Assembly: GCA_951812345.1 (NCBI GenBank) | Contig: OX638295.1 | Span: forward strand, 1,956,965-2,020,964 | Direction of reading: 5' to 3' | DNA: 64,000 nt | DNA from: Rhodothermales bacterium | GTDB taxonomy: Bacteria > Bacteroidota > Rhodothermia > Rhodothermales > VXPQ01 | In this document: one piece after another, positions 43,305-51,405 of the stretch | How positions within the stretch are numbered: the first letter of the stretch is position 1 | Layout of the letters: every line of letters begins with the position of its first letter | Position numbers and translations under genes: made by a program | Notes under the pieces: generated by a model | Told to the model about the DNA's origin: nothing | The model's input: the letters and a program-made list of their open reading frames with translations, nothing else | The model's database searches: none

Positions 43305-44106
43305 ACATGGAACCGTCTATCTTGTAGGCGCGGGACCCGGAGATCCTGATTTAATCACCGCAGGCGGGCTCCGCCTTCTCCGCCATGCGGAGGTAGTGGT
43401 ATTCGACAGACTCGTCCATTCCGATCTTCTGGATTGCATCCGCATGGACGCCGAACGCATCTATGCCGGAAAAGCACCCGGGGAGCATTCCATGCCCCAG
43501 GAAGCGATTAATCGTATACTCATCGACCGGGCTCGGCGATACCGGAGCGTGGTTCGCCTGAAAGGAGGCGATCCTTTCGTATTTGGACGCGGCGGCGAAG
43601 AATGCCTTGCACTTGCCGAGGCGAACATCCCGTTTCAGGTGATCCCCGGCGTTTCGAGCGCGATCGCTGCGCCAGCCTTCAGCGGTATTCCCGTCACGCA
43701 CCGCAACATATCCCCCGCATTCACTGTCGTAACGGGTCATTCGTGCACGGCCAGCCGTTCACCGGACTGGAATGCGCTGGCGCGCGTGGGTACCCTGGTC
43801 ATTTTGATGGGCCTTGGCCGCCTCGACTGGATTGCCGGACAATTGATCGGGGCAGGGCTCGATCCTGAAACTCCGGCAGCAATCGTCGAATCCGCCGCAA
43901 CCCAAAACCAGAGAACTGTGTCCGGAACACTCAGGACCATCGGTCTGCTAAGTCTCGGATGCTCCGCACCCGCAACCATCGTTATAGGCGAAGTGGTATC
44001 GCTTCATTCCCGAACAACATGGTTTAACAAAGAACTCGTATTTTCAGGTGGAGCGTTGCATGATTCGTTCGTTCACAATCAACCCCCAACTGCTTCTGTA
44101 TTATGA
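43288..44106 (+). CDS. cobA: Uroporphyrinogen-III C-methyltransferase (SUMT)
   Basis: The 272-residue enzyme methylates uroporphyrinogen III twice with S-adenosylmethionine to give precorrin-2, on the way to siroheme. Diagnostic parts are VYLVGAGPGDPDLIT at the start, VVVFDRLVH, VVRLKGGDPFVFGRGGEE, VIPGVSSAIAAPAFSGIPVTHR and VTGHS. ATG 43288 overlaps the sulfite reductase stop by 17 bases, which fits coupled translation; an in-frame ATG at 43258 would overlap more. The C-terminal 25 residues extend past the usual end. It supplies siroheme for the neighbouring sulfite reductase. Confidence 0.93.
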   Translation: MHNRPEHGTVYLVGAGPGDPDLITAGGLRLLRHAEVVVFDRLVHSDLLDCIRMDAERIYAGKAPGEHSMPQEAINRILIDRARRYRSVVRLKGGDPFVFGRGGEECLALAEANIPFQVIPGVSSAIAAPAFSGIPVTHRNISPAFTVVTGHSCTASRSPDWNALARVGTLVILMGLGRLDWIAGQLIGAGLDPETPAAIVESAATQNQRTVSGTLRTIGLLSLGCSAPATIVIGEVVSLHSRTTWFNKELVFSGGALHDSFVHNQPPTASVL

Positions 44107-44825
44107 TTTTGACACAAAACGAAATCCGTGAAGCGAACATGCGGTTGGAGCATGCCTGGCCGGAAGACGTACTCGCATGGACCTTCGAAACCTTTGGTTC
44201 GAACGTGGCCACGGGTACCGGCTTCGGCCTGTCCGGCGTGGCGTTGATGCATATACTTTCGCGCGTCCGGCCAACCGCTATCGTATTCTATCTGGACACG
44301 GACCTGCTCTTCCCCGAAGCATACGACCTGAAAATCCAGCTCGAAAAGCGCTTGGGAATTAAAATTCTTCGTCTTCATTCGGAACTATCCCTGCGAGATC
44401 AGGCGGCCCGGGAAGGTGACAATCTATGGCGAATCAATCCGGATCGTTGCTGTTTTCTTCGCAAGGTGCAACCGCTCAGGCAATTTCTGGCCTCGAAAGA
44501 CGCCTGGGTCACTGCTGTCCGGCGCGACCAATCCCCCACGCGTAGAAATACTGCGGTCGTGGAATGGGAGCCCATCCATAATCTTGTCAAGATCAATCCA
44601 ATGGCATCCTGGACAGACCGGGATGTCCGACAATACATAACCCTGCACGAACTGCCCTACAACCCAATGCATGACTGGGGCTACCCGAGTATCGGCTGCA
44701 TTCCCTGCACAAAACCTGTCAAGAATGGCCAGAATATTCGTTCGGGCCGCTGGCAGGAGCACGAGAAAATGGAATGCGGAATTCATTCGTATGGCATCGA
44801 GGAAAAAACGCTCGGCGGCCGATGA
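44103..44825 (+). CDS. cysH: Phosphoadenylyl/adenylyl sulfate reductase (iron-sulfur type)
   Basis: This 240-residue protein reduces APS (or PAPS) to sulfite using thioredoxin. Cys116-Cys117 (DRCCFLRKV) and Cys199/Cys202 (IGCIPCT) are the four 4Fe4S ligands typical of bacterial APS reductases and absent from E. coli-type PAPS reductase. Cys225 in MECGIHSYG is the catalytic thiol. YLDTDLLFPEAYDL and SWTDRDV match the family. The ATG overlaps the cobA stop (ATGA). No ATP sulfurylase gene is in the window. APS is the likelier substrate given the cluster. Confidence 0.92.
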   Translation: MILTQNEIREANMRLEHAWPEDVLAWTFETFGSNVATGTGFGLSGVALMHILSRVRPTAIVFYLDTDLLFPEAYDLKIQLEKRLGIKILRLHSELSLRDQAAREGDNLWRINPDRCCFLRKVQPLRQFLASKDAWVTAVRRDQSPTRRNTAVVEWEPIHNLVKINPMASWTDRDVRQYITLHELPYNPMHDWGYPSIGCIPCTKPVKNGQNIRSGRWQEHEKMECGIHSYGIEEKTLGGR

Positions 44826-45547
44826 ACATGTACCCGGTATGGCTTAGCGACCTTGGGCGAAGACAATGCGTCGTCTTCGGAGGAGGGCACGACGGAGAAA
44901 CCGAACGCAAGGTCCAGGAACTTCTGGCGTGCGGCGGCCACATAAAAGTGGTCAGCCCCTCTTTTTCGAAAAGGCTCGCCGCACAGGACCGGGTCGAATG
45001 GATTCCTCGGGCATACCGCTGCGGTGACCTCGATGGCGCTTTCCTCGTCATCGTCTGCGAGACCAATCCTTCGCAAACGAGACCTATCTGGGAAGAAGCG
45101 CAGCAGAAAAACGTATTGATAAACGCCATGGACGACATCCCCCATTGCACGTTCGTGGCCGGATCGGTCGTACGGCGCGGCAAACTGGCCTTGTCCATTT
45201 CCACCAGCGGCGCAGCGCCGGCGCTCTCCGTGCGGCTGCGTCAACGCCTGGAAACGGAATTCGGGACCCATTACGAGACATTTCTCGATTGGATGGCGGC
45301 CATGCGCAAACCGATGTCCATCCGATATCCGGATTTCGACGTAAGAAAGGGTATCTGGTACGCTATTGTCGATAGCGATGTGCTGGAATTACTCAAGGAA
45401 GAACGGACCGAGGACGCCGTGCAGCGCCTGATCGCTCTCGCTGGCCAGGAAGTGGTGGCAAATGCAAAAATCGGTCGGGCAGCATCCCGCGCGCGCGTAC
45501 ATCGCACTCGGGTGCAACTCGAAGCAGCAGAAGAAAAATATCCATGA
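44822..45547 (+). CDS. Precorrin-2 dehydrogenase / sirohydrochlorin ferrochelatase (Met8/CysG N-terminal type)
   Basis: The protein is 241 residues. The N-terminal Rossmann domain reads MYPVWLSDLGRRQCVVFGGG, then ERKVQELLACGGHIKVVSP, as in the NAD-binding domain of siroheme synthase. SISTSGAAPALSVRLRQRLE is the conserved dimer/active-site helix that contacts precorrin-2. It oxidises precorrin-2 and may insert iron to complete siroheme. The ATG at 44822 overlaps the cysH stop (ATGA); a second Met at 44828 could also start it. With cobA it makes the siroheme needed by the sulfite reductase at the head of the operon. Confidence 0.88.
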   Translation: MNMYPVWLSDLGRRQCVVFGGGHDGETERKVQELLACGGHIKVVSPSFSKRLAAQDRVEWIPRAYRCGDLDGAFLVIVCETNPSQTRPIWEEAQQKNVLINAMDDIPHCTFVAGSVVRRGKLALSISTSGAAPALSVRLRQRLETEFGTHYETFLDWMAAMRKPMSIRYPDFDVRKGIWYAIVDSDVLELLKEERTEDAVQRLIALAGQEVVANAKIGRAASRARVHRTRVQLEAAEEKYP

Positions 45548-46455
45548 ACGAACCTGTCGGATTCATCGGCCTTGGCGTAATGGGTCGGGGCATGGCGCAC
45601 AACCTCGTCAGGCACGGCGTCGACCTGACCGTCTGGAATCGTACCGCCTCCAGAACGAAACCTCTTGAGAAAGCCGGGGCCCGGGTAGCTTCGTCGATTC
45701 GTGCATTGGCTGAGCATTGCACGATCGTTATTCTGTGCGTTAGCGACACCCCGGATGTAGTCGCCGTCATCGAAGAAGCAATCCCGTCAGCGCGGCCCGG
45801 CGCCCTCTTCATCGACACGAGCACGATCAGCCCGTCCGTAACAAAAACACTGGCGGCGCAACTGGGGGCCCGGAATATGCATATGCTGGACGCCCCCATC
45901 AGCGGAGGCAGCGAAGGAGCCGCAAACGGCACGCTCAGCATTATGATCGGAGGCGAGGAGGATCAAGTGGCGCGGGCCATGCCCTGTTTCGAAGCCATGG
46001 GCACGACGATTACGCATGTCGGCGGGCACGGGGCCGGCCAAACCGTCAAGCTGGTCAACCAGATCCTGGTCGTCGTGAACATGCTTGCCGTATCGGAAGC
46101 GCTCACGTTTGCCGAGGCCGGGGGACTGGACCTCGACAAAACGCTGGAGGCGGTAACCGGCGGGGCAGCAGGGAGCTGGATGCTCGCGAACAGGGGCCCG
46201 CAATGCACGCAAAGAGACTGGCGCCCGGGGTTCACCATCGACCTGCAACTAAAAGACCTGCGCCTCGTCCTCGACGCCGCCGACGAACTGGGCGTACCCC
46301 TTGTGGGCGCAGGCGCATGCTTTCAACTCTACCGCTCGCTCCAGCGCAACGGCCTCGGGAGCGAGGGCAATCATGCCCTTGTGAAAGCGCTCGAGCGGTT
46401 GTCGGGCATCGAAGTGGGCACACAAGCCGGGGTGGAAACCGGGGCAGCTTCCTGA
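45544..46455 (+). CDS. Beta-hydroxyacid dehydrogenase (3-hydroxyisobutyrate dehydrogenase family)
   Basis: This 303-residue NAD(P)-dependent enzyme shows GFIGLGVMGRGMAHNL (residues 6-21) for cofactor binding, DAPISGGSEGAANGTLSIMIGG for substrate binding, and GHGAGQTVKLVNQIL with the catalytic Lys. It belongs with 3-hydroxyisobutyrate or tartronate semialdehyde (2-hydroxy-3-oxopropionate) reductases. Its ATGA overlap with the preceding siroheme gene makes it translationally part of the sulfur operon, though no sulfur role is known for the family. Substrate is open; tartronate semialdehyde would link to the Hyi-like protein elsewhere in the window. Confidence 0.88.
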   Translation: MNEPVGFIGLGVMGRGMAHNLVRHGVDLTVWNRTASRTKPLEKAGARVASSIRALAEHCTIVILCVSDTPDVVAVIEEAIPSARPGALFIDTSTISPSVTKTLAAQLGARNMHMLDAPISGGSEGAANGTLSIMIGGEEDQVARAMPCFEAMGTTITHVGGHGAGQTVKLVNQILVVVNMLAVSEALTFAEAGGLDLDKTLEAVTGGAAGSWMLANRGPQCTQRDWRPGFTIDLQLKDLRLVLDAADELGVPLVGAGACFQLYRSLQRNGLGSEGNHALVKALERLSGIEVGTQAGVETGAAS

Positions 46456-46477
46456 CCGGTTCCGGGCGTCTTCCCGC

Positions 46478-47053
46478 CTATTCGCCCGACGCGAAGGTTA
46501 CGTCGAAATGCACGGTTATGTCATTGCCCGTGCGAAGGGCTCCGTACAAAGCCGTGGGCGGCTTTATCCCGTATTCCCCGAACTGGAGCGCGGTCATGCC
46601 GGTATAGCGCACCGACCCGCCCTCGAGTTGCTCTGCGGTTACCTCCATCTCGATGTCCTTCGTTACGCCCGCAATGGTGAGGCTTCCCTGGGTCAGAAGC
46701 ATGTCCGCATCGCCCTCGGAAACGGTTGCGCCCGTCAACCGATATGCAATATTCGCATGTTCGCGGGCCTGCAGCGCATCGGATATCTTGCGATCCATTC
46801 GAACGTCCTTGTCGCTCTTGATCTGTCCGGAAACCACGGTGAGCGCCAGGCTGTCGGGCATCGCCGCATCTCCCATCCAAAGCGACCCGGTCATCTCTTT
46901 CGCATAAACGGTCCAGTCGCTCACATTCGACGTGCCGTCAATCCAGATCGAACTCTCCGGCGTCAGAGCCAGCGTTTGGGCTTCGGCGGTTTCCGCCGGT
47001 ACGAAAGCCGCCATCGCAAAGAAGGCGGCTATCCAGATCATCGCGTGTTTCAT
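46478..47053 (-). CDS. YceI-family secreted lipocalin-like protein
   Basis: This 191-residue protein has a signal peptide (about 1-25, MKHAMIWIAAFFAMAAFVPA) and a beta-barrel with YceI markers. These are WIDGTSNVSDWTVYAKEMTGS near the start, VVSGQIKSDKDVRMDRKISDAL in the middle, and YTGMTALQFGEYGIKPPTAL at the end. Barrels of this family bind isoprenoid chains in the periplasm, and some are linked to stress or quinone handling. It is convergent with the beta-hydroxyacid dehydrogenase gene (22-base gap). Confidence 0.87.
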   Translation of the reverse strand: MKHAMIWIAAFFAMAAFVPAETAEAQTLALTPESSIWIDGTSNVSDWTVYAKEMTGSLWMGDAAMPDSLALTVVSGQIKSDKDVRMDRKISDALQAREHANIAYRLTGATVSEGDADMLLTQGSLTIAGVTKDIEMEVTAEQLEGGSVRYTGMTALQFGEYGIKPPTALYGALRTGNDITVHFDVTFASGE

Positions 47054-47122
47054 GGATCCCTTACGTTTTTCTCGTTATTTTCAAGGATACGCATGCGGGC
47101 ACAGGTTGTTGCGAAACGCCGC

Positions 47123-47168
47123 GCGGTCACAGCAAATGAGTAGAAGCGGTCACAGCAAATGAGTAGAA
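47123..47168. repeat. Two tandem copies of a 23-bp unit
   Basis: GCGGTCACAGCAAATGAGTA plus GAA occurs exactly twice, head to tail (47123-47145 and 47146-47168). It is followed by AGGAGTAAAA and imperfect GGTATAAA units up to about 47212. A replication-slippage tract is the simplest explanation. Confidence 0.85.
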
Positions 47169-47223
47169 AAGGAGTAAAAAAGGTATATAAATGGTATAAA
47201 AAAGGTATAAAAACAGCACATAC

Positions 47224-47398
47224 GGCGAGTTCGGCCAGCGTGCTGTCGCCGCGCACGGCGGCGAGGGCTACCTTTGCCTCGGACGAAGGACTATGGGTTG
47301 GGCGTGTGCGTCTTGACATGGGTATCGTCGGAACCAGGGTTGCAACATTACACCTTGGAATTCCGCCGAAATCTGTCCAATCAACCCGAACCACCTCT
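47224..47398 (-). pseudogene. IS3-family element, left-end remnant (second copy)
   Basis: The reverse strand from 47398 carries the same left end as the element at 20642 (AGAGGTGGTTCGGGTTGATT) and the orfA start MSRRTRPTHSPSSEAKVALA, up to TLAELA. It stops at about 47224, where the sequence changes abruptly. About 85% of the element is gone. Substitutions relative to the other copy show that it is old. Confidence 0.85.
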
Positions 47399-47444
47399 TC
47401 CCTGAAATTACTGTACGCAACATATGTTACTATTTAGTAACTTT

Positions 47445-47483
47445 AGGATGCTCTGATCAAAACCACTTCGATCAGCGCATCCT
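47445..47483 (+). repeat. Dispersed hairpin repeat, copy E (best stem)
   Basis: AGGATGCTCTGATC (47445-47458) pairs with GATCAGCGCATCCT (47470-47483) with a single mismatch and an 11-base loop, followed by TTT. It is the strongest hairpin of the family and could also end transcripts. Confidence 0.78.
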
Positions 47484-47678
47484 TTACAAGGATCGTACGT
47501 TTCCGAAATCTTTCGTTCCCAAGACAAACCGGATTACACACGGGACAGATTGGGCCCGGACATAGAACAAGGCTCCGCAGACAGCCTTGCGCTGAAAGGG
47601 CTTTCGACGCTACTCCATACCATCGTTTCGCCACGATACCCGCATTAAAACAACAACCTTAGCAAACCATCTCCAATC

Positions 47679-49037
47679 ATGACCAGTAAAAAAACTCCCA
47701 CCGATAGTGCATCCAGGCGCGAATTCGTCAAGAAGAGCGCGCTCGGAGCTGCCGCCATGCTGGCAGGATATGCCCCGGCAATGGCCAAGACCCCGCAGCG
47801 CAAAACCATCGCCCATAAAACGGCCCCCGCAAGCGTTCTTGGCGCGAACGATCGTCTGAACATCGGATTCATAGGCGTGGGCGGCCAGGGGTTCAATGCC
47901 CATGTAGGCACTATCTCCAATCATGGCGCGGAATTCAATGCGGCCGGCGTGGCCATCTGCGACGTTTTCAACAAGCGCAGAGATCGCGCGGTCGAAAAAC
48001 TCGGCATTACCGACGCAGATGCGTACGACGACTACCGGGGCCTGCTCGAGCGGGATGATGTGGACGCCGTTTTCATCGGCGCCGTAGACCACTGGCACTC
48101 GGCCATCGCTACCGACGCCATGGACGCCGGCAAGCATGTCTACTGCGAAAAGCCGATGACGCGCTACCTGCACGAAGCCTTCGACATCTACGATAAAACC
48201 ATGGAAACCGGGATGATTTTCCAGATCGGTTCCCAGTACTGCACGGAAGGCAAGTGGCACCGCGCCGCAGAGATGATCCAGGCAGGCATGATCGGCCCCC
48301 TCGTGCTGGGGCAGGATTCCTACTGCCGCAACAACCCCAACGGCGAGTGGAATTACGGCATCGACGAAGATTCCAACGCGGAAAACATCGACTGGGCTTC
48401 CTGGCTTGGACCCGTTTCCGACCGTCCGTTCAGCGCCGACGAGTATCACCGCTGGCGCAAATACTACCCGTACTGTGCAGGCATCCTCGGCGACCTGCTG
48501 GCCCACCGCATCCACCCGCTGATGATTGCAACAGGATCTCCCGAATTTCCGGTGCGGGTTGCCTCGCTCGGCACGCGCAAGGTCACGCCCGACCGCGATG
48601 TGCCCGACAACACGCAGGTCCTAGCCGAATTCGCCAGTGGCCTGACCCTCCTCGTTATCGGCAGCACCGTCAACGAGCAAGGACTCGGACAGGTGATCCG
48701 GGGCCACGAAGGTACGCTGTACTTCTCCGGCAACTCCATCGAACTGCGCCCGGAACGGCCTTTTGCCGACCTGGTCGACCAGCAGATGGAAGAGAATGTC
48801 GAGCCTGGCGTAAGCGTGCCCGCCCACGTGGAGAACTGGCTGACCTCGATCCGCGAGAACACGCAGCCCAACGGCAACATCGACCTGTCGATCAAGGCGC
48901 AAACGATTATTTGCATGGCCGAGATGTCGACCCGCCTGGGCGAAATGCTCTACTTCGACGAGGAAACGCGCAAGATGACCACAGGCGGCGGACGCGAGAT
49001 CGAGCCGATTACGTACGGCACGCTCGAACTGTCGTAG
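47679..49037 (+). CDS. Tat-exported Gfo/Idh/MocA-family oxidoreductase
   Basis: The protein is 452 residues with a twin-arginine leader (SRREFVKKSALGAAAMLAG), then the NAD(P) Rossmann fold RLNIGFIGVGGQGFNAHVG (about 58-76). The canonical catalytic motif GKHVYCEKPMTRY keeps the Lys. Later parts read GSQYCTEGKWHRAAEMIQAGMIG and CAGILGDLLAHRIHPLMIATG, resembling secreted sugar/inositol dehydrogenases of Bacteroidota and Planctomycetes. It opens a forward cluster with ApbE, two further Gfo/Idh/MocA genes and an esterase. ApbE starts 22 bases after its stop. Substrate unknown. Confidence 0.92.
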   Translation: MTSKKTPTDSASRREFVKKSALGAAAMLAGYAPAMAKTPQRKTIAHKTAPASVLGANDRLNIGFIGVGGQGFNAHVGTISNHGAEFNAAGVAICDVFNKRRDRAVEKLGITDADAYDDYRGLLERDDVDAVFIGAVDHWHSAIATDAMDAGKHVYCEKPMTRYLHEAFDIYDKTMETGMIFQIGSQYCTEGKWHRAAEMIQAGMIGPLVLGQDSYCRNNPNGEWNYGIDEDSNAENIDWASWLGPVSDRPFSADEYHRWRKYYPYCAGILGDLLAHRIHPLMIATGSPEFPVRVASLGTRKVTPDRDVPDNTQVLAEFASGLTLLVIGSTVNEQGLGQVIRGHEGTLYFSGNSIELRPERPFADLVDQQMEENVEPGVSVPAHVENWLTSIRENTQPNGNIDLSIKAQTIICMAEMSTRLGEMLYFDEETRKMTTGGGREIEPITYGTLELS

Positions 49038-49059
49038 CAGCCTAACGGCGGAGGCGGGG

Positions 49060-50046
49060 ATGGGTACGGTTCGATTGGCGCGCATGGCGATGGCCTGTCG
49101 CTTCGAGCTCGTCCTCCAGGGTGAGGACGAGCCGTGGCTCCGGGCCGCCGGCGAAGAAGCGCTCCGGGAAATCGAACGACTGGAAGCACGGCTTTCCAGA
49201 TTCCTTCCCGCCTCCGATGTGTCCCGCATCAATACGCGCGCCTCGGAGGAGGCCGTGGCGGTCGAGCCGCGGCTGTTCGATCTGTTAAAGCAATCTCTGC
49301 ACCTGCACCGTTGCACGGACGGGGCTTTCGACCTTACCGTCGGCCCGCTCATGCAGGCGTGGGGGTTTTACGGCGACGGGGGACACGTACCCGGTGCAGA
49401 CGAGTTGACCAAAGCCCGTCTTCGCACAGGTATGCACCTCGTTGAACTGGACGAGGAACATCGTACGGTGCGCTTTGCGCACGAAGGGGTTGCGCTGGAT
49501 TTCGGGGCCATCGGCAAGGGATACGCCGTGGACGAAGCCGTGCGCGTATTGAGAGAGGCCGGCGTGGAACGGGCCTTCCTGCACGGCGGCACCAGCACGA
49601 TGTACGCCATCGGAAAACCGCTCGACGCCCAATCCTGGAACGTGGCCGTTGTGGACCCCCGGTCGCCGGACGAACCGGTCGCCGTCGTGGCGATTCGGGA
49701 CGAGGCCTTGTCGGTTTCGGCTGTTTCGGGTAAATCTTTCGAGGCGGAAGGAACCTGTTACGGACATGTGCTCGACCCCCGCCTTGGCAAACCTGTTCGC
49801 GGAGCGTTGCTGGCGGCAACCGTTTCCTCATCCGCCGCTACCGCCGACGCCATCTCGACCGCCCTCCTCGTGCATGCCCGCCCGCTTGCCGGATATCGAT
49901 CCCTGATCATCCGACCGGACAATGAAGGGTCTCCTCCCCGCCGCATTCTGCACCACGGAATACTTCCGCACCCCATGCCGGAAGACATCCTGCCCCCTGC
50001 GCCGGCGTTGAACGGTCATAGCCAGCGCACCCCTTTCAGCCTCTGA
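49060..50046 (+). CDS. apbE: FAD:protein FMN transferase (ApbE)
   Basis: This 328-residue protein attaches FMN to Thr or Ser of target flavoproteins. Motifs present are LEARLSRFLPASDVSRIN, FDLTVGPLMQAWGF, LDFGAIGKGYAVDEAV (normally DLGGIAKGYAVD), FLHGGTSTMYAIG (normally GGN), CYGHVLDPRLGKPV and the metal/FAD-binding ATADAISTALLV. No signal peptide is visible, whereas most ApbE are exported lipoproteins. GGAGG lies upstream of the ATG. It is surrounded by Tat-exported oxidoreductases, none known to be flavinylated. Copy C of the hairpin repeat spans its stop codon. Confidence 0.88.
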   Translation: MGTVRLARMAMACRFELVLQGEDEPWLRAAGEEALREIERLEARLSRFLPASDVSRINTRASEEAVAVEPRLFDLLKQSLHLHRCTDGAFDLTVGPLMQAWGFYGDGGHVPGADELTKARLRTGMHLVELDEEHRTVRFAHEGVALDFGAIGKGYAVDEAVRVLREAGVERAFLHGGTSTMYAIGKPLDAQSWNVAVVDPRSPDEPVAVVAIRDEALSVSAVSGKSFEAEGTCYGHVLDPRLGKPVRGALLAATVSSSAATADAISTALLVHARPLAGYRSLIIRPDNEGSPPRRILHHGILPHPMPEDILPPAPALNGHSQRTPFSL

Positions 50047-50073
50047 ACTTTGCGGACGTAATCAGAGTATCCC
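50041..50073 (-). repeat. Dispersed hairpin repeat, copy C (spans apbE stop)
   Basis: CTCTGA (50041-50046, containing the apbE stop TGA) pairs with TCAGAG (50062-50067), with TATCCC outside the stem. It sits 33 bases before the ATG of the next oxidoreductase gene, so it could influence read-through between the two. Confidence 0.75.
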
Positions 50074-50105
50074 TTGCAACGACACCCCAGCCTGAACGCC
50101 CCACT

Positions 50106-51374
50106 ATGAAAGACCGTACGCACGGCGGCCTCCTGAGCCGCCGGAATTTTCTAAAACGGAGCTCCCTGATTCCTCTTTCGGGCCTGCTGGCACAAGCCCC
50201 TGCAATCGGCGCGGATGCACGCCGGGCAACCTTCCAGGATCAAGTGCAGGCTGCTGTGATCGGTTTCGGCCCGCAGGGTCGGGACATAGCCGCCACGCTG
50301 ACACGCATCCCCGAGGTGGACCTTGCCGCCGTGGTGGACACGTATAACGTCATGCTACGGAGAGCGCAGCGCTCGGCGCCGGGAGTGGCCACGTTCGAAG
50401 ACTACCGTGAGGTACTGGATAATCCGGATATCTCCACGGTCTTTATCGCCACGCCCACACACCTGCACAAACAAATCGCGCTCGACGCCTTGTCTGCCGG
50501 CAAGCATGTATACGTGGAAGCGCCGATGGCCTCGACCATCGACGATGCGCGGGCCATGGCGCAAGCCGCCCGTGACAATCCCAACCTGATCTTTCAGGTA
50601 GGACTGCATGCCCGGTCGCATCCGAATTATCGTTCCGTGTTCCAGTTCATCCGTAGCGGCGCCCTTGGAAAGGCCACAATGACCCGGTCCCAGTGGCATA
50701 CGAAAGAAAGCTGGCGGAGGGCCTCTCCCAACCGGGAACGCGAGATTGCACAAAACTGGCGGCTTGACGCAGAGGTCTCTGCCGGACTCATCAACGAGGT
50801 CGGTACGCACCAGATCGACCCCGCCCTGTGGTTTCTGAGCAAACGTCCGGTAGCGGTCACGGGTCTGGGGCAGATCATGCTATGGGACGATGGGCGCCAG
50901 GTGCCCGACACGATCCAGGCTGTCTTCGAACTGGAGGATGGCGTGCCTATGCTCTATGACGCTACCCTGACAAGCTCTTTCGACGCCGCCTACGACACCT
51001 ATTCCGGACGCGACAGCACCATCATGTTCCGCGACCACCGGGCCTGGATGTTCAAGGAAGTCGACGCCCCGTTGCTCGGATGGGAAGTGTACGCCAGAAA
51101 AGACAAGTTCTATAAGGAAACCGGGATTGCGCTGGTGGCGAACGCCACCCAACTGGACGCCCAGGATATCTCGCCGACCGAAGACGATCCCAACCTCGAG
51201 ACGCCGCTGTGGTACGCACTGCGCGACTTCATCGACAATCACGCCTTTGGACCGTATCCCCCGGCGGCGTCTTACGAGGTCGGTTTCCAGATGGCCGTCA
51301 TCACGATAAAGGCCAACGAGGCCGTCGTGCAGGGAACGCGCATCGATTACGACGACGCCTTGTTCGAAATCTAA
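50106..51374 (+). CDS. Gfo/Idh/MocA-family protein with altered EKP motif (EAP), Tat-type leader
   Basis: This 422-residue protein has a twin-arginine leader (SRRNFLKRSSLIPLSGLLAQ) and the Rossmann domain VQAAVIGFGPQGRDIAATL. VFIATPTHLHKQIALDALSAGKHVYVEAPMAS follows: the catalytic Lys of the usual EKP is replaced by Ala. The rest of the fold continues normally (FQVGLHARSHPNYRSVFQFI, INEVGTHQIDPALWFLS). Loss of the Lys suggests it is not an ordinary dehydrogenase and may be a hydrolase, lyase or binding protein, as seen in some relatives. It lies 59 bases after apbE and 31 before another family member. Confidence 0.9.
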   Translation: MKDRTHGGLLSRRNFLKRSSLIPLSGLLAQAPAIGADARRATFQDQVQAAVIGFGPQGRDIAATLTRIPEVDLAAVVDTYNVMLRRAQRSAPGVATFEDYREVLDNPDISTVFIATPTHLHKQIALDALSAGKHVYVEAPMASTIDDARAMAQAARDNPNLIFQVGLHARSHPNYRSVFQFIRSGALGKATMTRSQWHTKESWRRASPNREREIAQNWRLDAEVSAGLINEVGTHQIDPALWFLSKRPVAVTGLGQIMLWDDGRQVPDTIQAVFELEDGVPMLYDATLTSSFDAAYDTYSGRDSTIMFRDHRAWMFKEVDAPLLGWEVYARKDKFYKETGIALVANATQLDAQDISPTEDDPNLETPLWYALRDFIDNHAFGPYPPAASYEVGFQMAVITIKANEAVVQGTRIDYDDALFEI

Positions 51375-51405
51375 ATCGAGCACATCTCCTCTCACCTAAC
51401 CTGTT

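Larger units (their letters stand above)
47054..47678. other. Gene-free region with IS3 scrap, short tandem repeats and hairpin repeat
   Basis: About 620 bases with no supportable gene. From left to right: two tandem 23-bp units (47123-47168), a run of GGTATAAAAA-like units (about 47180-47212), an IS3 left-end remnant (47224-47398, reverse), and hairpin repeat copy E (47445-47483). The last 190 bases show nothing recognisable. Confidence 0.7.
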
